A stretch of DNA of 64,000 nucleotides from Psilocybe azurescens (taxonomy: Eukaryota > Basidiomycota > Agaricomycetes > Agaricales > Agrocybaceae). Position 1 is the first letter of the stretch. Each line of letters starts with the position of its first letter. The stretch covers positions 1-64,000 of the forward strand of contig JAJIRX010000940.1 of NCBI GenBank assembly GCA_023853785.1, given 5' to 3'. The notes beneath the pieces were generated by a model. That model made no database searches and was not told the DNA's origin. It saw only the letters and a list, made by a program, of their open reading frames with translations. The position numbers and the translations under genes are program-made. Shown here one piece after another: positions 54,501 through 64,000 of the stretch.

Positions 54501-56380
54501 TTCATACTAACTTTTCCACTGTCCACAATGCCCCTGTTTTGATATTTATTTAGTTGTATTTATTACAGCCTTTTTAACTCTTTTATCCAATACATAGTCT
54601 CCATTACAAAGGTGTCAACCAACCACAATATCTGCAGGCAGAAATGTCCCATTCAAATAGTCTTTGATACAGATTTATTGATCCACTTGCTCATAGTGCA
54701 CTGTGCACTATGCATGCAAGAGTGTGCATATTTTTTTGTTTTCAGAGCCACCCAAAGCAGCTTCAATACAGCTGGGTATGGCTAATAGACACATTGAGGG
54801 TTCATTATTTAAGCACAGAATGTTTCCAGGCTTTGTGGCACCCATTTTGTTGTTTGCCATCAGCCACTGGTTGTTTGTTTCCAAAGGCCCGCGAGCGGCG
54901 GCCCCAAAACACAGCGGTCTGCTTAATAATAATTAGTCATGCTTTAGGTAAAATTAAATCTCCTTTTCGGAATTGCTTAGTCATTGAGCTCTCTTATATT
55001 ATAGATGAAGCTGTTGGTTCAATTCCTGTTGAGTGCATTTTATAATTTCGCATTTATTACAAATATCATGTGATCTAAATGATTACTTAAGAGCTTATAT
55101 AAGAAATATTATGTAATACCTGACTAAGCGAGACTATATCATGTGATTTCAATATATTATTTATAAGCTTATGTAAGCAACTATTATGTAATGCTGACTA
55201 AGCATTGTATTATACACTGATTAAGTACATTATGAGAAATTCTGACCAGATTCCGACCGGTTCGAGTGGGTCCGAGTGGATTCCGATCAGATTCTGACCG
55301 GTTCGACCAGATTCCGACCAGTTCTGATCGGATTCCGATCGATTCCAACCGGTTCCGATCAGTTCCGACTGGGTCCAAGTGGTTCCGACCGGTACCCGTG
55401 GGGCACTGTAAAGTACTGTATCAAAGCAACCCTAACCGAAGCTCCAAAGCGATTGCCTGCTCCATTGATCATACTATTAGTCCCATGCAAAGAAGAAACT
55501 CTTAAGAAATGACCTTGGCTCTTACAAGGGGTAACACCCACCAGTGTCTTACCAAGCGATCGCCAAGTGATGAAAACCTTATTAATTAGCAAAGCGATCA
55601 CTGTGTCCAGGCCTCACAAAGGCTGTTCACTAAATTAGGCAATCAACCGCTCGGGGATCAGGCATCGCTGTGCCACACAGGTGATCGCCCCTCAGACCGA
55701 ATGTATTGGCAATTGAAATCTTGTGTACAACTCAGCATATGGCGGTCTACTAGATCCGACTATAAAACTTGTAATTTGCAATGCAGCCAACGTGAGTGAG
55801 TGATCGCCCAGCCAGCAATCGCCACACAATACTAGAGGTAACTTGCCTCATGATAAGGGCACCTGCTGTTCCAGGGGTCCTAAACCAATAGCAACTGTGG
55901 TAACTAGGGACGACTGTCAGAGAAATCTGACTGTTTTCAGGACGTTGCCTATAGTAAACTAAGGACTGTGGACTAGTGTGCCCAGTTGCTTATAGGAACC
56001 AAGGATCTACTACATGTTAATACGGGTGATCGCTTATAGTGTTTGACAAAGTTTGAGTTTGGGTTTTTTAAAAAGAGAAACTGTTAAGTGTCCCGTGTAC
56101 ACTCGCCCCCCAAAAGCGATCCCCCCTGATATTGGTGATCACCCTCATATAAGAGAGATCACCCTTACTATTCAAGTGCCTTGTGTGTACTAGCCTGTAA
56201 AAGTGTTCTCTAGCTACTAGTGATCACCCCAGAGCGATCGTCTAAGTCTGTACTCTGCTAAACTAGTTATTGTAATAAGCCTTACGAGCTTACCCTCCCA
56301 GATCGAACTGATCAATATAAATATTTGATTGGGTGTTGTGTATTGGGCAATTACAAAGTGACCCCGCACTAAACATCTCA

Positions 56381-57424
56381 GCGCTTCATAAGTTGTCGGA
56401 TTCGTTGGGCCAGCAAATCTTCGGATGTCATTCCACTAGTGAAGCCATCAACTAGAAAGGTCGCTTCCATAAGGTCAAAGGGAAGAACAGGATGAAGGCC
56501 ATGCATGACGTAGAAAGGGGAATGTCCAGTAGATCGTCGAGTGATACATTTATCGGCAAAGATAGTATGATGAATGTACAGTGGCCAGTCTTGAGATCGG
56601 TCTCCACAGGCTTTGAGGATAGATTCCCTGAAGTCAATATGTCCTTGTTCGACTGATCCATTGGCTTTGGAATTGTAAGGCGAGATGTGAACATGAGGGA
56701 TGCCATACTTCTCCATGAGATATGCAAAAGCTCCAGCGACTTCAGATCCGTTATCTGTTCGAACTTGTCCTATGGCTCCATAGCGACATATAATCTCTTC
56801 CCAGAAAAAGTTAGCCATCTCTTTAGACTTGATGGTCTTGAGAGCGCGTCCTTCCGGTGCACGTGATAGATCGTCTTGTGCTATAACTATGTATCAGAAT
56901 TTACCAGATCTAGGCATGAAGAGAACATCGACATTGATGATGGTGAAGATGGACGGTGTGGCTGAAATGGAAATGGGGACTTCAGACTTCTTGGTGGATC
57001 GAACTTGACATTGGTGGCAGGTAGCGAGATGATGTTTAATATCCTGGAACATGAAAGGCCAATAGAAACAAAGGCGTATAACTCCAAAGACTCCATATAG
57101 ACCACAATGACCTAGTTCTTCATGTGCTTGAGTTAACACTAGAAGGTGTTTGTTGGCATCAAGAATGACTTGGAGTGGGGATCGTCCAAATTGTTGTTTA
57201 TACATGAGGTTGTCCTTGAGATAAAATTGAGAGGCACGTGCGAGGAATCGTTGTTGAGCTTGAATGGTGTTGAAGGCAGGCATAATTTGGTCTTGAAGGA
57301 ATTGATAAATTTTGTGAAGGCTTTCGTCTTGATGATTCAGCGGTCGAAATAAATGAAGGAAGTGAGGAAGGATGATAAGAAGGAAGTGAAGCGGGACGTC
57401 TAAAGAAAACAGGAAAAAGGGCAT
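56381..57424 (-). pseudogene. Gypsy integrase, zinc-binding and catalytic core
   Basis: H2C2 zinc region: HEELGHCGLYGVFGVIRLCF, YWPFMFQDIKHHLATCHQCQ. Core: first Asp in AQDDLSRAPEGRAL (about 56850), second in GQVRTDNGSEV, and Glu in NGSVEQGHIDFRESILK, i.e. a D,D,E set that is intact. A frame change lies between MPRSGKF and the core (about 56890). The product would splice cDNA into the genome. The core ends at QLMKR (56381) because of the TG...CA insertion. Confidence 0.88.
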
Positions 57425-57503
57425 AGGTGGTTAAGAGAGCAATATTGTCAAGCCAATCATCTTCTTCTTGTGGCTCATTGAGTTCGTCTTCAGTAGGCTC
57501 TCG

Positions 57504-58290
57504 TCAGGAAAGACCGTCAGGTCCACGATGACTGCCTGCTTTAACATGAATGAGAGTGAAGTCAAAGAGTAGAATGCCTTGGATCCAGCGGTTCATAGAA
57601 GCGTTAGGTTGAAGGTCAGGTTCGTTAAGCATGCCTTTGATGTATTTGGCGTCTATTTCAACGTGAAGATTCTTGACTCCAATAAGATGCAAACGGTAGT
57701 GACGTGAGAGCACGGAAAAGACCATAGAGCTCCAACTTGGGTTGACTATAACGAGCTTCTCGGGGATTCATGGGTATGGAACCATAGCGAGCAGGATGAC
57801 GGCGTCCAGAGGGGGCAATTTGAGATAAAATAAATCCAACGGCAATTTGAGAAGTGTTGACAGAAAGGATAACTGGGAGTTCAGAAGTATAATCAATGGA
57901 GCGGAGAATAGGGGGATCAATAACAATTTCTTTGAGTGTTAGGAAGGCAAGTTCGCGAATATCAGTCCAAATAAAAGGTTCGTCCTTGCGATAGAGTTCG
58001 GTGAGAGGTCGGATGAGTGTGGAATAATTCTTGATCCAAATGCGGACTGTTCCGCAAAGTCCTAGGAAAGCACAGACATCACAAATATTCTTGGGTCTAG
58101 GCCAATTGATGATCTTCTCGACTTTGGAATCGTCAGGCAGGCAACCTTCTGGTGTACATTTTTGCCCAAGAATAAGTACTTCAGGCTGAGCGAGCTGAGT
58201 TTTAGACCCAGAAAACGTGGCTCCAGCACATCCCATACGATGCATGATTCGGTGAACGTCCTGAGCATGTTCCCAGACAAAGCGTCAGAT
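57504..58290 (-). pseudogene. Gypsy RT thumb/connection and RNase H
   Basis: HAQDVHRIMHRMGCAGATFS, VLILGQKCTPEGCLPDDSKV, NICDVCAFLGLCGTVRIWIK, YRKDEPFIWTDIRELAFLTL, then the RNase H-like LPVILSVNTSQIAVGFILSQ, YSQPKLELYGLFRAL, LHVEIDAKYIKGMLNEPDLQ and KAGSHRGPDGLS. An in-frame TGA at 58285-58287 separates it from the RT. Another TGA at 57504-57506 ends it just before CGA. Both fit CGA to TGA changes. A frame change lies near 57665. Confidence 0.85.
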
Positions 58291-59157
58291 CCCTGGATTT
58301 TCTGGAATGGTTTCTGGATTTCCTGAGGCGTCCAGGTACTGCGTGAGAGGGCCTTTGATAGGTACATCATTGATGAAGACGTTGGCAACATGAGGAATTT
58401 CATCGTGTAGAATGAAGGTGGTACAGGCTTGAAATTCAGCAACTGCATTGGTATATCCCATAAGCATAGAGGTGAGTCGTAATGGACCAATAGGTGACTG
58501 AAAGGTGGTAAGATCACAGCTGTCTGGATGAATTTTATGCGCATCATATCCCCAATATAAGTCAAAGACTGTGTAGATGGAATGACCAGCGAAAGGAACA
58601 ACGAAGTCATCAAGAACAGGAGGTACACCAGAATCACGATAAGAAATGGAGTTGAGGAGTTGAAGGTCATGGACAAGACGGATAGCACCAGTCACTTTCT
58701 TCTTGACCCAGAAAATAGGTGATCGATAAGGAGCTTGACTTGGTTCGTACACACCGGCTGTGACTTTTTCACGTAAGAGCTTTGTGACGACTTCTTGAAG
58801 GCCTGGAGGAATAGGAATATTGTGTACAACCCATGGTTCATGATCTTCAACAGGTAGAATATAAGGGGAAAAATAGTCTTCGGAAAATGTGCCACGTTCT
58901 GATTGGTGAAAGGCTAAGGAACGTTCATTGAGCTGAAGGATGTGGAGAAATTTTTTTTCTTCTTTGGGCCATAGGAATTGGTTGGTGTTGATTTTCATGG
59001 ATTGAATACGTTCAGGTGTTAATTTTGCGGTATAGGTGAAGTCTGAAGGACGGGTAGGCAGTAAAGGAAGTGATAGGAGGGGGTCGACGGGAATACATTG
59101 AGTAAATTTGGCATACACCAGAGTGACTTTGTTGATAGGTTTAACTTTGCGATCCAC
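58285..59157 (-). pseudogene. Gypsy reverse transcriptase with altered catalytic box
   Basis: 290 codons open: KINTNQFLWPKEEKKFLHIL, YEPSQAPYRSPIFWVKKKVT, GAIRLVHDLQLLNSISYRDS, YTVFDLYWGYDAHKIHPDS, FQSPIGPLRLTSMLMGYTNA, VAEFQACTTFILHDEIPHVA. The catalytic box reads FINDVPIKGP where the family has FIDDVPIKGP. The first Asp of the DD pair is Asn (AAT, complement of 58369-58371), a G-to-A change expected to abolish polymerisation. Confidence 0.92.
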
Positions 59158-61321
59158 TCGCTACGCAGTGTAGGAAATGGATGATGGGATTTCAGAGATA
59201 AAGGTAGATATGGAAGTGGGGAAGGAATATATGTACAAATAAGGATGATTTGAATAATCGGACATTCCAATTGTCTTTGGCTGTGGTTTGCTGTGTGGCT
59301 GTTGTTCGGAGGATCCACCCATTCTTTGAAAGTAAGCTGAGGATTCAGGTATCGAGGTTGATGATAGACACAGATAGATTTCATCTTTCCGCATTAGTGG
59401 GAAAGGTGACACTCTGGACATATCGAGCCAGCGATGATGTTATGGATTCCGTTTCCAGTAATACCATCAACGAACTCTTTAACCGCAAGCAAACAGAGGA
59501 TATGTGCGAGGGAAGCTGTTGATGAGGAGGAGGTCCTGCGTGTGACCAATGTAATTCTGATCTGATAGCAAAAGTGGGTTGAGACGAGAGGGATAGCAAT
59601 TTTCTTCCATAGACTTGAGCAATGGAAGGACTTGAACTGCAGAGGGGGAAGAAATGGAAGAGGAAAAAGATAATGCAGAAGGAGAAGGAAAAAGAAGTTG
59701 AAAGTGTAAAACAAAAGACCTGAAAGAAACTGGACAATGGAAGCAATGAGATAAATGAACGAGAAGAGTAGGGAGTCAGAATGAAAATAAAACAGCGATA
59801 AAATAAAAAAGAAGTTGATGAATAAATAAACGTTAGTTTAGCGACATTTTGGTCGATGAAACCAACTATATATACAAAGGGAACATTAAGAAAAAACATG
59901 GAGAATAAATAAACGTTAGTTTAATGACATTTTGGTCGATGAAACCAACTATATATACAAAGGGAACATTAAGAAAAAATATGAAGAATAAAAAACGTTA
60001 GTTTAATGACATTTCGGTCGATAGAATAATGTACATAAGTGTCCGTGATGTAAACCAAAAAGAACGATATGGAAAAACAATTAACTAACCCATGCAGTCA
60101 ATACACACCCATTCCATGGTAAGAGTCGTCCTCAGAGTTGTCTGGATCTGCTGGAGAATCCACATTGCTAGTGTTGAGAATAAGCTCTTCTGTGTGAAAA
60201 CTTGGAGATTCCATATCACTATCTTCGTCCTGAGGATGAAGCGATTCTCCACGGTCGTTCAAAACAGCTGTCGCCGAGAAATCTTCTTCTACACGGCCCA
60301 GATTAAGAAGAAGGACACGAACAACCTCCATAACGTCCAAGATGTTGACGTCATCCGTAGAGGAAGTGCATGTGCCAGAGGCAAAGGGACAGCATTCCCG
60401 ATCTGTCGATCTGCATCGTTGAGGGAATCGGTGGGGAAGTAGGACAGTCTCAGACTTGGAGTGCGTAAGAGCGAGAATTCCTCTGTGATGGCAGGCAAAT
60501 TGATTGACTGACGCACACCCAACTCTTCTATCTGCTGGTCGTTTTCAGAAGCGTCCAGACTAATTGTGTCGGCAGAGTCGGCAGTGGTCGTTGTTTGAGT
60601 TGTGACGGAAATTGAGATAGGAGGGGGAGGGAGCAGAGGCTGCAGGCGTTGAGAATCTTTGACCCATTGGCTTCTCAGTGGAAGTGACGATGAGGGGGGA
60701 TGTTGGGTCTGCAGGAGCATGAATGATTTCAGGGGGAGCAGGACTGGCGTTATATGAGGCAGGAGAGTTGTCCATGTTACCATAAATAAAATGCACAAAA
60801 GCCGTCCCTTGTTCGAATGTATAAGTTTCATTGATGCAGGCTCATCGAGTGGTGTCCCTGAGAGTCCAGTCTTCAAAACGGGCGACCGTCGTCAAGTCCT
60901 GTGGCGGTAATGTGAGCATTAGGGGAATAGAATGTTGTTTGGTGATTAATATATCCATTTGGGGATTGTAAGGGAGGAGGCTCGTCCAGGTCTTCTTTGT
61001 CTTCTTGTTGTTTGCTCCGGCTCCAAGTAGTGATCTTCGGCTGAGTATTCAGTATCATCATGTGTGCGGACATACGTGGGTTCAGGCCAGGGCGATCTCC
61101 ATCCACGATCAGCTTCTGTGAGTCCTGGCCAATCATGTTCAATTGGGGTGCGCTGTCCAGGGATTGACGTCATTTCCTTCTTGGGCGGTTTCATTGTTCT
61201 GCGAAGCATCATGGGATTCCCCCTGAATCTGGCGGGGATAGTGTTTCGTGTGAATTATGTGAAGGTACCGCAAGTGAGTCATGCGAGTCATAGAAGTCAG
61301 TGGCGTTTTCTGAGTCAGAGG
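59158..61321 (-). pseudogene. Gypsy linker between protease and RT
   Basis: Disordered Pro/Ser/Thr-rich coding sequence with several frame changes. Recognisable phrases are YINHQTTFYSPNAHITATGL with DDGRPF (about 60876-60960), HFIYGNMDNSPASYNASPAP (about 60735-60795), and INLPAITEEFSLLRTPSLRL. I see no enzyme domain in it. It is interrupted by the tandem repeat at 59818-60030, which has no coding sense. Confidence 0.55.
59818..60030 (-). repeat. Three tandem copies of an 81-86 bp unit
   Basis: Copies begin GAATAAATAAACGTTAGTTTA near 59819 and 59903 and AACGTTAGTTTAATGACATT near 59994. Each includes GTCGATGAAACCAACTATAT or a truncated form. Confidence 0.85.
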
Positions 61322-61957
61322 TCATGGGAACGTCAGGGGATGAGTCATGGGATGAGTCATGGACAGGATTAGGATGTGTGAGAAGAATAGATGGCTGGGT
61401 AGACTGGGGGTCTCTTCTGGATATTGTAAATCATCGAGCTCTTCGCCGTCTTCCAAATTGAGGTCTTCGGCAATTTCCCCTTCTTCCAGATCAGGGTGCT
61501 CATTAAAAATGTCAATGCCATAAGTGGCGAGAAACAAGGTGGAAGGGGTTTCTTCTGTGATGAACGCCATAGAGTTTGGATGAGAGTCAGGGAGGGCAAG
61601 GAATTTGCAAACATGAGTTTCATCTCCAGGGTCATAAAAGGATAGGAATGTCCCTTCAGGTCGCTCCAAAACATCAACAAAGTTGTCACGGGTCCAGGGT
61701 CGTCCAACCAGAACATCGAATTTAACCCTATCGGATACAAAACAATTAGCCCAAGTTTGGACACTTCCTACATTCAATGGGATCTGTTCAACAAAGCCAA
61801 GCATCCTAGATTGGCCACCATGAATGTCGTACATCATGATGGTCTTCTTATTGTCCATAGGGAGATTCGCAACTTCTTTCCATACACGTTCACTGATAAT
61901 ATTCTGTGTAGCACCTGAATCAAGGAGGCCTTCCAGAAGCTTGCCATTGCAGGTCAT
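61322..61957 (-). pseudogene. Gypsy aspartic protease
   Basis: MTCNGKLLEGLLDSGATQNI carries the D-S-G-A active site. It continues ISERVWKEVANLPMDNKKTI, VEQIPLNVGSVQTWANCFV and VKFDVLVGRPWTRDNFVDVL, then ERPEGTFLSFYDP, as in basidiomycete Gypsy proteases. An acidic EGEIAEDLNLEDGEE tail follows. Retropepsins cleave Gag-Pol. This domain itself is uninterrupted. Confidence 0.9.
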
Positions 61958-61959
61958 GC

Positions 61960-64000
61960 TGATCCGAATAAGAGGTGCATGTGCCCGGAGAAGGTGTCCA
62001 AAATAAACAGCATCAGGGCGGTAATTCAGGTTTGATATTTGTAAAGGCCGTATAGATATTGATATTGGGATCGTAAGAAGCGAATTTGGAGCGGAATTCT
62101 TCCACGGAAATAGTTTTTGCCTTGATTAGGGACCCAATACAGTTCTTGACATCTTTGGAGACACCCATGAGTTCGCCAAGCGTGACATCTGCAGACCGAT
62201 TAAGGCAACGCTGAGCTATGGCCATAGGATCAACTCCATGTGAAACTTTGGCAATCCGCTTTTGGGCAGGAACACATGGCTTGGCAGGTGATTTATTCTT
62301 GTTGGGTTTAATGGTGGCGTCTTCCATGATTTGATCATCGTCAGAAGGGTCAAAGGAAACGTGGGGTCTAGAAGTCTGGGGTAACGCCCGGAACAATAGG
62401 ATTATTGACAGGTGGTGCAATAGGTTGTTTGACAGATGGAGTTTCTTTGACAGTGACAGGCTGATTGACAGTTTGATTGACAGGAGGGGCAACAGGAGGG
62501 TTAATGAGGACAGGAGTGGACGAGTTAGGAATTTCCGGCTTCTCAGGTGCAGTGGGGCGTTTCAAAATGGAAATGGATGGAACCGTGTTTTCCTTTTCCT
62601 TCATCTTCCCTTTGGCCTCAAGGCGTTTGGCTTTGATGTAGGCTGGCTTGGGAACGATGACACCGTCAAAAACTTGCTTCCTGGCTGTGCGAATTTTCCT
62701 TTCTGGGACAATGCGGTTACTCGGACCTGCAAGAATATAATCAGAGTCGCCAAGATAGGAACCAATATCATCCTCATCATCTTCCCTCGAATATGTTTGC
62801 GTTGTACTTCTCTTCCATGTAGTAGGGGTCACAAATGGCAAGGTTCGAAGTGGCTATAGGTGCTGGAGCAGGACGCTGATGTTGTACTGCCTGAATTATA
62901 GATTCTCCCATAACACAAAAGATACATGATCCGTCTGCAAAGACTATGCGGTTGCTGCTGTCCCGAGTGATGACCTTCTTGCTAGCGAGATCTGCGAGTC
63001 CTGGACAAGTGTTCATGCCATGACCTTGCTGATTACATCCATAACAAGTCATATCAGCAAGAGAGGTACATGCAGCGCTGCATATATTGGGTTTGCTGAG
63101 GTGGAGGAGGTGCAAAACTAGAGGGTTGCTTAGGTTGTTGTGGTACAGTTGCATTCATGATAGCAGGTGCGACAAGCATTCCGGCCAGAGAAGGTTCCAG
63201 TTTTACGGCTTGAAAATAATAGACAGCGTAGTTGGGTTCGGAAATGGTGAGCTTGGTCATCTCTTTGATAAGATTCTCCACTTCGTCAGCCTGATGCACT
63301 TTGATCTCTTTCTTTTCCAGGTCCTTGAATATTCTGCAAGTCTCTTCCGGTGGCCTAACAGCATGATCATCTGATACATTGTGGGCTCCATTGCTGGGAA
63401 TAATGGCCTGGATGTAGCGCTTGATTTTGTTGAGCAAAGAGGAGTTCTCTTCCTTGATGTCGTTAGATGGAAGGAGTGATGCATAGGGTTGGGCAGAAGG
63501 ATTATCGAAGACTCCCATGTCAAAGCGATCGCGTTTGTAGATGAGTTCTGTAGCTTTAATAACATCGGCCATTAGGAATGGTACTGAAGGATCTGCATCT
63601 CTGTTAAGAATAAGAAGTTTGGCCTCCAGCTGTGGGCGCAAATTCAGACTGATTCCAAGCCAGAAATATTGATTGTATTCGTCCCCAGAGATCTTGTTGT
63701 TATTGCGAAGCCAACCAGCAATCCGAGTGTATTGTCTTTGATATTCCCTGAACTCATCAAGAGATCGGAGGGGCTGCTGAGAGTGTTGAAAGGTATAAGC
63801 TCGTAAAGCACTGAGGGTGAATTTCTGGGTGTTGCGATCATGATCAAAGATAGCTAGCATCTGGGCTTTGAGTCCATTCCATTCCTTGGTGTGGTAGTCG
63901 CTAAGGCCTTCAACAATTTCGCAGCTTTGACGATTGCAGCAAAGATACATGTAGCGGACCTTCTCATCGTCTGTGGTGACACTGTACTGAAGGAATAGAC
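61960..64000 (-). pseudogene. Gypsy Gag with zinc knuckle, truncated by the window end
   Basis: Open from the window end (QYSVTTDDEKVRYMYLCCNR) to about 63054: RSLDEFREYQRQYTRIAGWL, ISGDEYNQYFWLGISLNLRP, KLTISEPNYAVYYFQAVKLE. After a frame change comes the CCHC knuckle CYGCNQQGHGMNTC (about 63010-63052), then RDSSNRIVFADGSCIFCVMG, a low-complexity Pro/Val linker (62400-62560) and VTLGELMGVSKDVKNCIGSL. Gag packages element RNA. At least two further frame changes (about 62800 and 62390) are present. Confidence 0.88.

Larger units (their letters stand above)
51659..55426 (+). mobile_element. Element H: 3.75-kb member
   Basis: Target duplication TATCAAAG at 51659-51666 and 55419-55426; element 51667-55418. 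Left end GAGGTCTTTAC, right end read inward CAGTACTTTAC, followed on both sides by A-x-T-G/C-CCCCAC and GGTAC. Subterminal arrays (51755-51935, 55240-55400) use the CpG-rich variant GATTCCGATCGGAATCC / GGTTCCGACCGG. The interior is AT-rich without recognisable genes but has GC-rich hairpins (52525-52835) and long diverged tandem repeats (52920-54500). Confidence 0.92.
51402..56384. mobile_element. TG...CA element (solo-LTR-like) inserted in Gypsy integrase
   Basis: The 4-bp duplication GCGC (51402-51405, 56381-56384) flanks a sequence that begins TGAAAGGGTGT and ends ACATCTCA. Removing it, and the nested element H, restores the integrase frame. Net length without H is about 1.2 kb with no ORF, which fits a solo LTR or a small LTR-derived element. 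Between about 55435 and 56250 it holds roughly a dozen GCGATCGC/GTGATCAC-like motifs. Confidence 0.7.
49857..64000 (-). mobile_element. Ty3/Gypsy LTR retrotransposon, running off the window end
   Basis: Minus-strand order from the window end: Gag (64000-62370), protease (61957-61322), linker, reverse transcriptase (59157-58285), RNase H (about 57900-57504), integrase (57424-56381 and 51401-50995), 3' LTR (50901-49857). The integrase is interrupted by the TG...CA element at 51406-56380. The 5' LTR lies outside the window. Confidence 0.9.

Noticed and set aside
51936..55200. Nuclear copy of mitochondrial DNA in element H
   Set aside because: AT-rich with GC hairpins as in fungal mtDNA, but no mitochondrial gene or tRNA could be read. 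Not enough to claim it.

Overview
The window looks like a transposon-rich chromosome segment of a filamentous basidiomycete (probably Agaricomycetes). The evidence is short GT-AG introns of about 47-65 bp, a DUF2235-TPR gene, an HSPA12-type Hsp70 relative, a C2/NACHT/ankyrin receptor, KDZ-family transposases with their Cys-cluster partner protein, and Copia, Gypsy and Tc1/mariner remnants. Identification is from recognised protein motifs only; no database was searched.

Left part (1-16 kb), host genes, most of them damaged. TPR relic (43-1000, +). DUF2235 hydrolase-like gene running into a TPR array (2088-6674, +), split by single-base frame breaks. HSPA12-like gene with an apparent internal deletion (7158-9498, -). 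Coiled-coil fungal protein (about 10520-11880, -). A poorly understood stretch from 12 to 16 kb.

Middle part (16-25 kb), a fungal NOD-like receptor. The C2-like and NACHT head (16014-19090) is riddled with frame breaks. The following array of about 49 nearly identical 33-residue ankyrin repeats (19190-24093) has 1464 uninterrupted codons. Its variation is concentrated at the positions that contact ligand in ankyrin repeats.

Right part (25-64 kb), nested mobile elements. A KDZ transposase gene was hit by a Copia element (28914-37657, TSD ATCTT), by element E (40453-41653) and by element F. A Gypsy element on the minus strand (49857 to beyond the window end) is itself interrupted by a TG...CA element (51406-56380) that carries element H. 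Six elements (A, B, E, F, G, H) form one family. Each has an 8-bp target duplication, one terminus of type (R)AGGTCTT.., one terminus of type ..GTACTTTAC, subterminal arrays of an imperfect palindrome in an element-specific variant, and coding sequence that always runs from the GGTCTT end to the GTACTT end. Element G carries a KDZ-associated Cys-cluster gene and element E carries a piece of the same gene type. Two 1045-bp inverted LTR copies (38301-39345 and 49857-50901) appear to have recombined and inverted the 10.5 kb between them. Undoing the inversion restores both the target duplication of F (CAAGCAAC) and the KDZ reading frame.
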